Below, piece after piece: positions 44,880 to 56,144 of a stretch of 64,000 nt of DNA. Source of the stretch: Orientallactaga sibirica (lineage: Eukaryota > Chordata > Mammalia > Rodentia > Dipodidae); the NCBI GenBank assembly GCA_036365145.1, contig JAEOAD010000004.1, positions 50,126,001 to 50,190,000 on the forward strand, written 5' to 3'. The position numbers were made by a program, and so were the translations under genes. Every line of letters starts with the position of its first letter. Positions within the stretch are counted from its first letter, which is position 1. Below the pieces are notes generated by a model, which saw only the letters and a program-made list of their open reading frames with translations, made no database searches and was not told where the DNA came from.

Positions 44880-46820
44880 TTTTGAGTGTGTGGCTATTTT
44901 CCTTTCAGTTGACGCTGGATTGGTGTGACACAGATTCTAAATAAATAGGAATATCCTGCTCTCAATGCCAATAGTATCTCTATTGGCAAACAAATTCTTC
45001 TATCCCTCTTTAAAGTACTGTGATAGTCCATTGTCTTTATTAACTTCCCATCATTCTCATTCATAATATAACCTTCCCATTAAAGTTTTCTAGAATCCTG
45101 GATATATGTCTGACTAATCCTGACATTTCCAATTTGAAAAGTAATCAGTGAGGTTTTCAAGGAGCTGAATTATACAGAATTTAATGTATTGCATTAGCTA
45201 GTGGATACTTGCATTTGTTAAAGAGCCTAAGAAAGTAAAATTGATGGTCTACCCTTTGAGAAAGTTGAATTAGTGATGTTCTAAGAGAAACACATAAGAA
45301 ACTTTTAGTCAAAGTATGTTGTTCATAAATAGGTGCAGAAATATCTCAGTACGTATAATGTTCCTTGTCTAGCTCTTTGGCAGTGACTGTCCAATAACTA
45401 TTCCAGACAATATAGGGTAAACAGAAACATATTTAGTAAAGATCATTTCTATAATTTTGTCATATATTGTGTATTTCATTTAATGTCTTTATTGTCTAAG
45501 TAGCAATAAAATAAGTAAAGAAGTGCATTGGCTCTTTGAAATCTAGTTGAGCAGTCAAATATGAATTTTTTCTTCATTTTTTAAAAATAATAACACAGAA
45601 AAACATTCAAACAAACCCACACCCTGGAAGTCCACACCCTTCAATTCTAAAGCCTCGAGCAAGTATTCAGAAGGTTTAATTTGTGATATTCTGATGAGTT
45701 TAGATGAGGCATGCCTAAGTACTCTCTGGCATAGTCCCTTTTGATGTTAGTTAGGCCACTTTCTATCCAAGGGAAGAAGCAAACTCTAAATGGCAATTAA
45801 TACAAAATGACTCAACTCTCCCTATTAATGGCTCTGATCTCTTCACCCAGAAGCAAGGGTTAACTTTAATGTCTGCAAGGGGCTCTCTTAGCCACAAGTT
45901 GGCCAGTAATGTCATAGTACACACAGAGCCAGGGACAGGGACTGCTTGCTGGCACTTTACATTAGTGACCCTCTTCATAATCATGCTATGCTAATTAAGC
46001 AAATGCTGCAATCTTATGCAACAATAGTACTTCAGCTGAGCTCTCTAATGGCAATAATGTGCCTCTAAGGGCACACACTAGTGTCCTGCCAATGAGCTGA
46101 ACACACGCCTGGACAAAATAAAGGTCAGAGGGGTAAAAATATGCCAATAAGTGTTGGAGAAGGAGGCTCAGAATAAACTCTGTTGTGCTTTCACTAATAA
46201 AGTCCTGATAAAAGTTCCTAACTTGACTTTCACTAATAAGTACTTTGAAGCTGTTCATCATGTTCATGTGTATTCCACTGATTTTTATGTCTATTTCCTG
46301 AATTTCAAGGAGTGAGTAAACTCCCAGAGGATGTTATGATCTTATATTAAGTTAACCCTTTAATAGAAAAAAAATCATTAAGTCTGGAATTTGCATAGTT
46401 AAAGTATACTCTTTATTACTTTTCCCTTTCAAAAATAATGTACAGACTGAAAACGAATGTGGCTTATTCTTTGCCAGAGTGCCTTGCATTGTAGATAATT
46501 TTGGTGGCATGATCATCAAAGTCCTGAGCTCGAAAGGGGATCCAACCTCATTTTAATGGTGTATCCAGGAGCTGAATCCTTAGGGAATGTTGATTTTTCC
46601 CCCCAACATTCACATGTTCTTTTCATGTGTTCTAACCAAACTGGCATACTTTGTATTTGACCCTTTCTCCTTTTGTTCCCTTTTTATAATAATGATAATA
46701 ATAACATTATTATCATTATTATTTTAACTACTACTAATGCTATTGTTCCCATACTTTGCTCTCTGGCTTTAAATAAGAAGCACATTGTTGGTATTTCATT
46801 TTCCACTTTTTTGTTTTATA
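44880..46820. other. Single-copy-like stretch, possible conserved non-coding segment
   Basis: About 1.9 kb with no repeat family recognised. Minus frames of 73 (45763-45984) and 90 codons (45995-46267) lack domains. The part 45880-46300 is less AT-rich and has short repeated words ('tttcactaataa' twice near 46190 and 46230). Confidence 0.45.
46686..46722. repeat. Perfect 17-bp AT-rich inverted repeat, 3-nt loop
   Basis: Arms 46686-46702 and 46706-46722 ('ataataatgataataat' and its complement) with loop 'aac'. Possibly an (ATA)n/(TAT)n microsatellite pair rather than a functional hairpin. Confidence 0.95.
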
Positions 46821-46821
46821 A

Positions 46822-47012
46822 TTTTTAATATTTTGTTTTTATTTATTTATGAGAGAGAGAGAGAGAGAGCACTATGCCTCTAGCCACAACAAATGAACTC
46901 CAGATGCATGCACTACCATGTGCATCTGGCTTAAGTGGGTACTGGGTCATTGAACTTGGGTCCTTAGGCTTTGCAGGCAAGCACCTTAACCACTAAGCCA
47001 TCTCTCCAGCCA
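46822..47012 (-). mobile_element. DIP-type SINE
   Basis: Reverse copy: TTTA tail, GA run 46850-46870, core 'aatgaactccagatgcatgc', head end 'aagccatctctccagcc'. A T-run at 47022-47049 follows. Confidence 0.94.
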
Positions 47013-47109
47013 TGTTTCTTTCTGTTTTTTTTTTTTTTTTTTTTTTTTTGCAATTCATCTAAATATTCTTTCTCCACCAAGTACTCATGTTATTTCTTTT
47101 GTTTAAAAG

Positions 47110-47377
47110 TGATCCCAGGGGTTAGGGGCCATGGCTCAGTTGGTAAAGTGTTTGCCACACAAACTCAAGGGCCTGAGTTCAGATTTCTAGGACCATATAA
47201 ATGAAAGATGTGATGGTGCAAGTCTGTAATCCTAGGACCTAGAAAGCATGAACCCTGGGGACAACTCACTGTATCAGTGAGCTCTGTGTTCAATGAACGA
47301 ACTTGTTTTTTTTTTTTTTTTTTTTTTTTTTAAGAGCATTTCTTTTCAGGGTGAAATCTCCATTTTTTCTTTTCTTT

Positions 47378-47429
<52 letters not shown>

Positions 47430-47790
47430 TTTGGAAAGAGACACAGAGAGAGACAGAGAGAGGGAGAGGAAGACAGAGATGGGCACGCCAGCAGCCTTTC
47501 AGCTGCTGCAAATGAAATCCAGATGCATGTGCACCCTTGTGGTCAAGTGCAGCATTGCACCCTTGCGTCACTTTGCATCTGGCTAAACGTGGGACCTGGA
47601 GATTGGAACCACTGTTCTTAGGCTTAGGAGGCAGGCGCCTTACTGCTAAACCATCTCTCCAGCCCGCGAACTTGTTTTAATGAATAAGGTAGAGAAGGAT
47701 GGAGGAGGCACCTAAAGGCAACCTCTAGCCTAAATATGCAAGTGCACACACATGCATGCACAACCACACACATCGTCCTGCATATACACA
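47110..47790 (+). mobile_element. B4-type SINE split by a DIP
   Basis: The left half (47118-47297) has an ID-like head ('ggggccatggctcagttggt..gagttcagatttctagg') and a B1-like 'ggtgcaagtctgtaatccta'. The right half (47679-47790) has 'ggcaacctctagcctaaata' and the CA-rich tail ('gcacacacatgcatgcacaa'). Removing the DIP restores the normal B4 order. Confidence 0.85.
47310..47666 (-). mobile_element. DIP-type SINE, long subtype, with T and (CTTT)n tail expansion
   Basis: T-run 47307-47331, (CTTT)n 47370-47430, GA stretch, core with the long-subtype insert reversed ('gcagcattgcacccttgcgt'), head end 'aaaccatctctccagccc'. The perfect 12-bp duplication 'cgaacttgtttt' is at 47298-47309 and 47667-47678. 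The tail region is unusually long for the family. Confidence 0.95.
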
Positions 47791-48939
47791 TGCATGCACA
47801 GCCACACATATGCACATGGATCCACAAGAAACTCACTTTTGGTTAAGTATGCTTACCACCAATAGATATTATGCAGTACAAAATAGGTATTATGGCTAAT
47901 GATATTATTTCTTAAATAATAGTTCAGATACATGAAACATTCTCAAATATAGCCCATGCAATTCAAAATTGGGAAGATAAAAATAATGAAGCTCTATTAG
48001 AAATGTGATTTGAAATTATTTTTAGTTTACTCAATTATACTTTCCTATTTTCTAAACATCAGCTCCAATTCATCTCCATTTCCTTAAAGTGACTGTATTT
48101 ATCAGTTCCACTTGGACAGCTTTGCATTTAATAGACTTTGTTTGGAATCACAAAGACAGTTGCTGGATTTGTACTCTCAGAAATTTAAAAAAAAAATCTT
48201 TAATTTAGGAGACTCATTCTTTTCAGTGAAATAATTTATGGTTAAAATATTAAAATTACAGCAAAGGTGTAAAGACCCAACTTCAAAGCATGAACAAGAG
48301 AGTGGCAAGTCCTCTTATAAGGAAATCTCAAAGAAGTCAAGATGATTTTATACCCAAAACCATATGCAATCATCCTAAATATAATTTTAAACAAGGTCTG
48401 TCAGTGTTTTTCCATTTCTTACCTAAGAGTGTGTCTCAGCTTCTTGGTCTCCATTCAGAATGGAGGAGGCATTTCATCACTTTCTCTTACATCTGCATTT
48501 CTGAATCCAGACAAATACTGTAAGTAGAGGGTTTCTGAGAAGCAATTAGAAGTAATGGAATTAAGAATCTAAGCACACAACTGCTCTTGGCTTGAATCTG
48601 AGAACTACATAGAAAAGCCTCTTATTCCAAATGCACAAAAATGAGTTATTGCCCTCATCCAAACAAGGTGTCTGTAGCCTTTATTTTGGCTGGTTTTCTT
48701 CAGGGGCAATGTTTCACAGTTTGAACAGTAAGAATGGCACAGATTTATTACTTGCGCCAGGGGCATTTGCACTTGCTTGCTTTTAAATTGCTTTTGATAT
48801 ACATAAAGATAACAGTGAGAGCAGAGACAGGGAAGTCTCAAGAAAACACACCAAAGTATATTCCCCTGAGTTCAGGGGGTAAACATCACCATAGAGACTC
48901 TCTCTTTCCAGGAAAGTTTCTACCTGATGTGTTTGGGAG
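47791..48939. other. Single-copy-like DNA, no gene seen
   Basis: No repeat family recognised after the CA-rich B4 tail. Frames of 61-78 codons (48290-48955) lack domains. Confidence 0.5.
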
Positions 48940-49335
48940 ATGGCTCAGTGGTTAAAAGCACCTGCTGTGCAATCCTGATGATCAGCATTCAGATCCCATA
49001 ACCTAGGTGAAGCTGTATCAAAGTAGCACTTGTCTCTGTAATCCCAATAGACTTATGACAACGGGAGATGGAGTCAGGAAAATCCCAAAGCCCATGGGCC
49101 AGCTAATTTGGCATTCACAGAGGCAAATAGCAAAAATAAATAAATAAATGAATGAATGAATGAATGAATGAATGAATAAATAAATAAATAAATAGAAAAG
49201 ATCCTGTCTCAGACAAGAAAAGGTGAGGACCAACACCCCAAGGTTGTCCTCTGATGTTCACATGTGCCCTATGTGTACACACACACATGCACACACGAGT
49301 GCACGCGTGAGCACACATACAAGTTGGAAAGATGA
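48940..49335 (+). mobile_element. B4-type SINE with expanded linker
   Basis: ID-like head 'ggagatggctcagtggttaa', B1-like middle 'tctctgtaatcccaatagac', an (AAAT)/(GAAT) block at 49133-49195, then 'gaggaccaacaccccaaggttgtcctctg' and the CA-rich tail (49275-49320). Confidence 0.9.
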
Positions 49336-49689
49336 GGGATGATTTTGCCAAATAATATCAGATGTGGATCAGTCACTACACAAGGCAGAGCAGTCTGGGT
49401 TGCAGTTCTCCGCACTAGTTGTAACAAAGAGGAGTTCAAAACAGAAATACCCTGGAATCCTTTTTGCCCTTAATATTTCATAACATTATGCTGAATGAAA
49501 TGTTAGTGAGGCATATATTTAGGTTGTATGAGAACTGGGCAAATAAATATATACATTGAAGGAGAAAGACATGTATAAATAAACTCACCATAGAAAGATG
49601 GCATACATCTAGAGTTCTTTAGCTCTTTACATGAATAAAACAAAAATTAATAAATCTAACACTTAATAAATTCTTCCAACTTCTAAACA

Positions 49690-49890
49690 TTGCTGTAAAC
49701 TTTCAGTGTTTCAGCACTTAATCTGCAAGTTACTATGAGGCAGATTCTATTAATCATATTATTAATTTTTCTTTCTTTTCTATCCTACACAGAAAAGCTA
49801 AGTCACAAAATGGTTAGTGATTTGCCCAGCATCACATGCAGGGGTTCCAGGATCAAGTCTCAAACATAAGCAGACTCCCACGTGTTATCA
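49690..49890 (-). mobile_element. MIR SINE
   Basis: 'agtcacaaaatggttagtgatttgcccagcatcacatgcagg..ggatcaagtctcaaac' is the reverse of the MIR core ('aggttaagtgacttgcccaaggtcacacagc..gattcgaaccc'). Ancient, shared among mammals. Confidence 0.7.
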
Positions 49891-50729
49891 ATATTTACAA
49901 GAGATTATTCATTCAAGTTCTGCAGTTTGATTTTGATCATGTAGGGAGAAGCCTCAATGGTCCTTCATAATCAATTAAAAATATTTGAAAACATCATCAG
50001 CTTCCACTTTCTCTATCAGATTTTTCTGTTCTCTCTCTGAGGTTAAGTCAGTTGACTGTTACTACAGCTATATCCAATTTACACAATTTCCTAAGTACTA
50101 TAATGACCATCCCTTGAAACTGGCATACATCTAGCCATCTACTGACTGCCAGTGGGCCTTGTCAATTGACACATTTCTGAAGAATGTGAGGTAACAAACC
50201 AAAGTCCAGCTCCAGTGTAGTAAAATAAATAAATGAATCAATAAATAAATAAATACATAAACCATGAATTTTCTCATATTCCTCAAACTTAATATTTCCC
50301 AAGCTTAAACTACTTTTGGATTCCAAAATTGCCATTATTCTAAAAATATTTCTTCTTCCTTAGTTTGCAGTTCTACTCAACCATCAACACTAGCTATCAC
50401 ACTGTGAGAAGGATCTAAGGTAAGGCAGGCAGTTCCCAATGCAATTTTGAAAGGAAATCAGCTGTATACAATGTGAGCTATTTTATAGTGTAGTCATATA
50501 TTACATGAGATTAGATTATAAAGTCAATGATTCATGTGAACATCAGCTAGACTCAAAATTACCCCAGGAGACCCTAAATCATTTATGCAGTCTTATTTGC
50601 ATGCCTTTAAAAATGCCTCTTGATAAAATGTACCTGATTAAATGGGAATAAGATACATTTTCTTTTTCTGAGTGTAACATATAACACTTTTTTTGGATTT
50701 AGAAGCCATATTTTATTAGAAAGAATCAT
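49891..50729. other. Single-copy-like DNA, no gene seen
   Basis: AT-rich. Contains an (AAAT)n-like run at 50222-50262. No open frame above 60 codons. Confidence 0.5.
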
Positions 50730-50730
50730 A

Positions 50731-50928
50731 GGGGCTGAAGAGATGGTTCAGCCCTGAAAAGCACTTGCTTTAAAAGCCTGGTAGACTCAGGTTTGATTCC
50801 GCAGTACCCACGTAAAGTCAGATGCACAAAAGTTCATTTGCAGTGGCAATAGGCCCTGGCATGTCCATTCTCTCCCTCTTTCTCCTTGCAAATAAATAAT
50901 AAATAATGTTTTAAAAGCATTATGTAAT
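50731..50928 (+). mobile_element. DIP-type SINE, shortened
   Basis: 'ggggctgaagagatggttca' head, B-box-like 'ggtttgattccgc', then 'gtcagatgcacaaaagttca', where the middle of the core is deleted, and a short AAAT tail. Confidence 0.88.
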
Positions 50929-51162
50929 CCCATTCCAGAAACCACTCATAGTCAAATTGCATGTAGGAAAATAGGAATTTTATGTACCATCCAATGCATT
51001 CATAAAATCAAAGGAAAAAAAAAAGACAATAACTGGTGGTGTTACTTGGGTAGCTTATGTACTAAATATAATATAAAATTAATGTATATTTTCCTGGTAA
51101 AATACAATATAATGCAGCTATACAAGGTATAGTAAGTAAAAACAAGCTTCAAATTAAATAAG

Positions 51163-51325
51163 ATTTTTTTTTTTTTTTTTTTTTTGAGGTAGGGTCTCAT
51201 TGTAGCCCAGGCTGACCTGGAATTTACTAGGTAGTCTCAGTCTGGCCTTGAACTCATGGTGATCCTCCTACCTCTGCCTTCTGAGTGCTGTGATTAAAGG
51301 CTTGTGCCACCATGCCTGGCTGCAA
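51163..51325 (-). mobile_element. B1 SINE
   Basis: T-run tail 51163-51185, 'gtagggtctcattgtagccc', 'aggctgacctggaatttact', ending 'tgtgccaccatgcctggct'. Confidence 0.94.
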
Positions 51326-51429
51326 GATGTATTATTAATGTTAATGATTATCAAAATTATTTTTAATCAAAGGAGTGAGAAAAGATAGATAAAATTTGGT
51401 TGGGGCATTTTCTTACATTTTCCCCATTA

Positions 51430-51800
51430 TAAGGAATGACTCTTCTATTTTTATTTAATTTTACACATATTATAACAGGTTATACTCTTTTATACCCTTG
51501 TCCCAGCTTCCATTACCCTGGGGGTCTCTCCTCAGTGGGATGATGGTATACACTGTAAGGTCATTACAGCCTCAGTTAGTCCCTGTGGGGTTGCAGGAGT
51601 CTGTACCTCAAGGTATTTCTATCCACTCTTGTTCTTACAATCTTTCTGCCCCCTCTTCTGCAATGTTCCCTGAGTCATGGCCAGCTTGTTGTCTGTCTGA
51701 TTTAATCTTAAATTTTATTTGGGCCCTGGGTTTCTGCTTTGATAGGATTTGATTGATCATTGTATTTGTCACCACTATCCTTGAACTAGTTGTCAGGCTA
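51430..51800 (-). mobile_element. L1 3' UTR end, minus strand
   Basis: The reverse complement contains the blocks 'gaagagggggcagaaagatt' and 'cccactgaggagagacccc', matching in order the 3' UTR of L1 copy 1 at 4545-4700. The 84-codon frame inside is not a gene. Confidence 0.8.
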
Positions 51801-52139
51801 TCAGTAAGTGCAGTAGGAATGACTCTTCTAAACTGACAACTTAATACCATAAAATATGCATAGCATTTGATCAATAATTAAAGGTGAATTCCAAGTAAAG
51901 GGAGTCCCTCAACATCAAATAAAAGAATATCAAATGTAAACCATGGGTGCCATTTTTGGCACCTACCTTTGATGGAATATTATATAACATTTTGGAACAA
52001 GGATTGGGATGGTGGGGTAGCAGCATATAAAATGCCTTTAATAGACCATAATTATGAAATACTTTATATGGTATATACAGTTATGTATGAAAGATTAATT
52101 CTAATGCTCTTTCATTAATAAAGTTAGATTTAAAGCACA
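51801..52139. other. Single-copy-like DNA, no gene seen
   Basis: AT-rich, between two L1 3' ends. Confidence 0.45.
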
Positions 52140-53612
52140 ACTGATGAGTGGATAATGAAAATGTGGCACATTTACACAATGGAGCTCTACTCAGCGGTAA
52201 AGAAAAATGAAGTTATGAAATTTTGGTGGAAAATGGATGGATCTGGAAAGGATTATACTTAGTGAGGTAACCCAGACCCAGAAAGCCAAACGTTACATGT
52301 TCTCTCTCATATGTGGATCCTAGCTACAAATGATTGGACTTCTATGTGATAAAAAAGTAAAACTCAGTATAAGAGCCAGTAAGCTAGAAAGGGGATATAA
52401 AGGGAATAGAAAGGGGGAGGGGGGACTTAATAGGATGTATTGTATATATGTAAGTAGAAGAACAGATTAATGGGGGTGAAAAGGCCTATGTGGGGTCAAG
52501 GGGAGAGACTGAATAAAGGAAAGGTAGAGGGAGGGCTAATCAAAATCTAAGAGGATATAAAAAATCATGTGGAAACCTACTTTTCTGGACAATGGAACAC
52601 TCAGAAGCAATAGATTGTTACTAGAAAATTTTCAGTGCCAGGGATGGGATACCTTCCAGTGAGTTGTTGGCCAGGGAGGTCATAGATATCCAGAAAACAT
52701 TATAGACCATTGCCGAGGCCCTTGGTTTCCCACCAGGAATAGACACTATTGCTGAAGACTCCAGATACTTGGGTTGCAAGGTCGGTCACTGAGAAATCCA
52801 GCTGGAGCTGAGCTGAAAGCCTCCTCCATGTGGACCAGCTGACAGAAAGTTGGAAAAAGCTATGCTGCATGCAGTTCAATGGGAGAGAGAGAAAACACCA
52901 GTGAAGATACTCAACAGTGAACACTGCAATCTTTAAATTTGGCCAGCCAGGCCAAATGAGCCAATGGGTGCAATAATGGCATGTATGTTATGGGGGAAAC
53001 TAACTGCTCTCTAATTGGACTGGAGGCCTGCTCCATGGGAGGGAATACATCCCTGATACTGAAAACTTACGACAGGGGTAGTCATTAGCCCTAAGTGTGT
53101 AATGTCTGCTGGTGTCTCACTATGCTCACCAAACTTCTCAATAAGCACTTCTCTTAATGTCCACACCCATATATTAATGCTACTCTCACTTTTGGTTAGA
53201 GAAGCTTCTCTTTTCATATGGTGGCAACCTTGGGATGGCTCAGAAGGCGCCATGGTGCTGAGAAGTAGTGATAGAGGAGTGCTCAGCACTGAAACATCTC
53301 AAACACACCTTCCAAGGCTCAGGGTCCATTGTGGAATAGGGGGTGGAAAGAATGTAAGAGCCAAAGGAAGAGTAGGACTCCTTACAACATGCTCCTGGAT
53401 ATCCATGACCTCACAGAGCCTGACACTACCTAACACAAGACTATCATAATAGGAGAAAAAGATCTTGACATCAAACTGAAAAGAGAGACTGATTGAGAGG
53501 GGGAGGGGATATGATGGACAGTGAAGATTTAAAGGGGAAAGTGGGGGGAGGGAGGGAAGTACCATGGGACATTAAAGACATTGTCAATAAAAAAAAAAAA
53601 AAAAAAAAAAAG
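52140..53612 (+). mobile_element. L1 3' end with long 3' UTR and poly-A
   Basis: The start 'gaaaatgtggcacatttaca..gctctactcagcggtaaag' is the ORF2 C-terminus; the rest (about 52330-53588) is a long 3' UTR ending 'gacattgtcaata' plus about 24 A at 53589-53612. The UTR has purine-rich parts at 52410-52430 and 53500-53560. It differs from the 3' UTR of copies 1 and 2, so it belongs to another L1 subfamily. Frames of 74-128 codons on both strands are UTR noise. Confidence 0.88.
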
Positions 53613-53639
53613 ACTTGACACAGACAGAGATGATAATGT

Positions 53640-53939
53640 GGCACATTTCTGGATCTGAGAAATGAACAAATATCCGTGAGAGAATTTTCCAGAATAACTT
53701 GTTTAAATACAGATGTAATCTCTTCCCTTAGCTTTTCTACTTCTGCCTGACTATTCATGACTCTTGGTTCATGAGAAAGTATTTTTAAAAAAATGAGATA
53801 ATTCACAAGGAGAAAAGCTATAGAGTGAAGATAGATGACTATGAAGTGAAATGGCACCCAGGATAGCTAGTTTTCTACCTTGGACTTTTTCTCTTGAACA
53901 TGTACTGTGTGTGTTTTGTTCAGATTTCACCCTTATGTT
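53640..53939. other. Single-copy-like DNA, no gene seen
   Basis: No repeat recognised. The 128-codon minus frame at 53471-53857 runs across the L1 poly-A (poly-Phe) and is an artefact. Confidence 0.5.
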
Positions 53940-54125
53940 CATGTCCAAATGCCAGAGGAGAATGTTGTGTGACCACCTGCATTGCTCATCAGCTTATTTC
54001 CTTGAGACATTCCTTTTCACTGATTCTGGAGCTTGCCCTTCTCATGAGCCCAGTGATTTCCTGATCTCTGTTCCCAGGCTGGAGTTACAGACCAGTGTGA
54101 CCATGACCAGCTATGGACTATTTTT
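53940..54125 (-). mobile_element. B4-type SINE fragment
   Basis: 'aaatgccagaggagaatgtt..cccaggctggagttacagac' matches the reverse of the B4 middle. Both the tail and the head are weak or missing. Confidence 0.6.
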
Positions 54126-54362
54126 AGTATGGAAGAAAAGTAAGTAGAGGATATGTCTAGACTACTCTTTATCAGTCTCTGCACATACCTGTGAATTCAG
54201 TTTACAGTCAACATAACTAATCATATGAAACAATGACCATAAACACACACACAAACACAAAAGAGAGAGAGAAAGAGAGAGAATATACAATCAGACTTTA
54301 CTTTGTTACATTTCAATATAAATAGATTTGATTTACCATAGTTAATAAAATGAACTGAGTTA

Positions 54363-54870
54363 TTAAAAACGTACACAATTGCCACAGTATATTACATGTG
54401 AAATATCACAGTAAGTACAATACCACTGTTTGTAGTTAAGCCCCTTCCTCCTGAAGTGATGTGACCATTGCCGTGGTGAATCAGAGAGACTGTCGATGGA
54501 GAGCAGCAGAGCCAGGGCAATGACAGAGCAGAGAAATGTAGCTGATAGGTTTATGGCTGTCATCCAGAGGTTGTTATATTCCCACACAGGGCAGCAGGGG
54601 ACACAAGACCCTAACCCAAGATTCTGGTTAACACTCCTGCCACAGTTGCAGGTGGGTTTGGGGCTATTGGAGAATCCAGGGGCTGGCAGGTTGACTGGGA
54701 GTTGGAACTCCACTAGAACAGCTGACATTAAGCACCTTCCGAGGAAATCCCAGAACGTTAGTTGTCATTGAGTCACCCATGATTCTGTAAGGAATTATAA
54801 TCAACTCATTGGTTCATCAAGCTGGGCTTGGATGGGATCTTTCCTTTTGTTTGTTGGTTCTCTGTCTAGA
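54363..54870 (-). other. Unclassified repeat-like block with open frames on both strands
   Basis: GC-richer block amid AT-rich DNA. The minus strand is open for 121 codons (54363-54728), with a hydrophobic run LCSVIALALLLSI; the plus strand is open for 91 codons (54496-54771). The words 'ggtgactcaatgacaactaa' and 'aaccaatgagttgatt' on the minus strand remind me of a dispersed rodent repeat, so I favour a decayed retroelement over a gene. No identification is possible from sequence alone. Confidence 0.35.
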
Positions 54871-54879
54871 GGTAACAGG

Positions 54880-55587
54880 AATTAATTTATACTTTACCAG
54901 AAAGTCACACAATATGTTGCTAATTGTTCAGTCTGTAAACATCACTAAGCAAGCACACACCAACCATAACAACAAAACACATGCTCACCATGATCAATGA
55001 CAAACACATCATTTCTTTCAAAACCTGCCTGATATGGGTCTGGTTCATTTGTTTATTTCACATACAGACAATAAAGAGTGAGAATGTGTGGTTTACTTAT
55101 CTGTCAGTGGGAAATGTAGGAGATATTTTTCAAAAATGTATCATTAAAGAGAGGATTAATCAGTAGAGTTTAAAATACAGCAAAGAAATGAAAGATGGTA
55201 ATGCTGGAAGTAAAATTCCAGTCAAATGTATTGAAAATATGGAAGGAAATACCTGTGCATAGGAAGGTATGACTATAGTGAGTTGAAAGCCTCCATGTGT
55301 CTAGATGGAGGAAGTCAATGAGGACATGTGTGCTTGCTTCGGTGAGAAAATTGGGTGTGATGATAAGAATAAAGCTGCACCAGAGGAAGGGATGCCATCG
55401 AAAGCAAAAGAAAACAAACAAAAAACTAATCACATGTTCAATTAATGCTAACAGACACTTCAAAATGTTTAAAGCACACAGGATGATTCAAACTTAGAAG
55501 GGAGAATGTGTAACCAAGGCACATATAAAATAAATGACTTATTATAAATCTTATGGATGAAAGGAAGCAATCAGTATTCCAAGTATT
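54880..55587. other. Single-copy-like DNA, no gene seen
   Basis: AT-rich. Overlapping frames of 61-97 codons at 54809-55497 on both strands show no domain. Confidence 0.5.
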
Positions 55588-55600
55588 TTTGATGAGTTTT

Positions 55601-55829
55601 TTTTTCTTTTTATGTTTTTATTGTTTATTTTTATTTACTTGAGAGAGAGAGAGAAAGAGAAAAATGAGAGGAGAGAGATAATGGGCACACCACGGTATCT
55701 AGCCATTGCAAACAAACTCCAGATGCAAGTGCCACCTTGTGCATCTGGCTCATGTGGATCCTGGGGTATTCAACTTGGGTTCACTGGTTGCAGGCAAGTT
55801 CCTTATCTGCTAAGCCATCTCTCCAGGCC
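55601..55829 (-). mobile_element. DIP-type SINE
   Basis: Reverse copy: T-rich tail, GA stretch 55640-55665, core 'aacaaactccagatgcaagt', head end 'aagccatctctccaggc'. The perfect 13-bp duplication 'tttgatgagtttt' is at 55588-55600 and 55830-55842. Confidence 0.96.
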
Positions 55830-55921
55830 TTTGATGAGTTTTAAGTTAATATTATTTAGCAATATTTTACTTATCATATAATTCATTTATTTCCAATATT
55901 TAATTCAGGATATATACAATA

Positions 55922-55924
<3 letters not shown>

Positions 55925-55980
<56 letters not shown>
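55925..55980. repeat. (TA)n, about 27 units
   Basis: Uninterrupted TA dinucleotides, then mixed 'catatacatacaca', and a short GT run at 56011-56028. Confidence 0.98.
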
Positions 55981-55985
<5 letters not shown>

Positions 55986-56144
55986 CATACACAATAGCTT
56001 GTATCTATCTCTGTGTGTGTGTGTGTGTATATACAATACCATATATATTATTGTAAATTTACCAGGTGTGTAGTCATCAGCACTTCAAGGTTGTATGACA
56101 TTTTCTTCTACCCACAAATTTCTTTGGAAAATGGTTACTTATTT

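Noticed and set aside
53471..53857. 128-codon minus-strand frame
   Set aside because: Contains a poly-Phe stretch translated from the L1 poly-A tail.
421..55829. tRNA-like sequences
   Set aside because: The A/B-box-like heads are parts of DIP and B4 SINEs. None can be folded into a complete tRNA with an acceptor stem and a valid anticodon arm.
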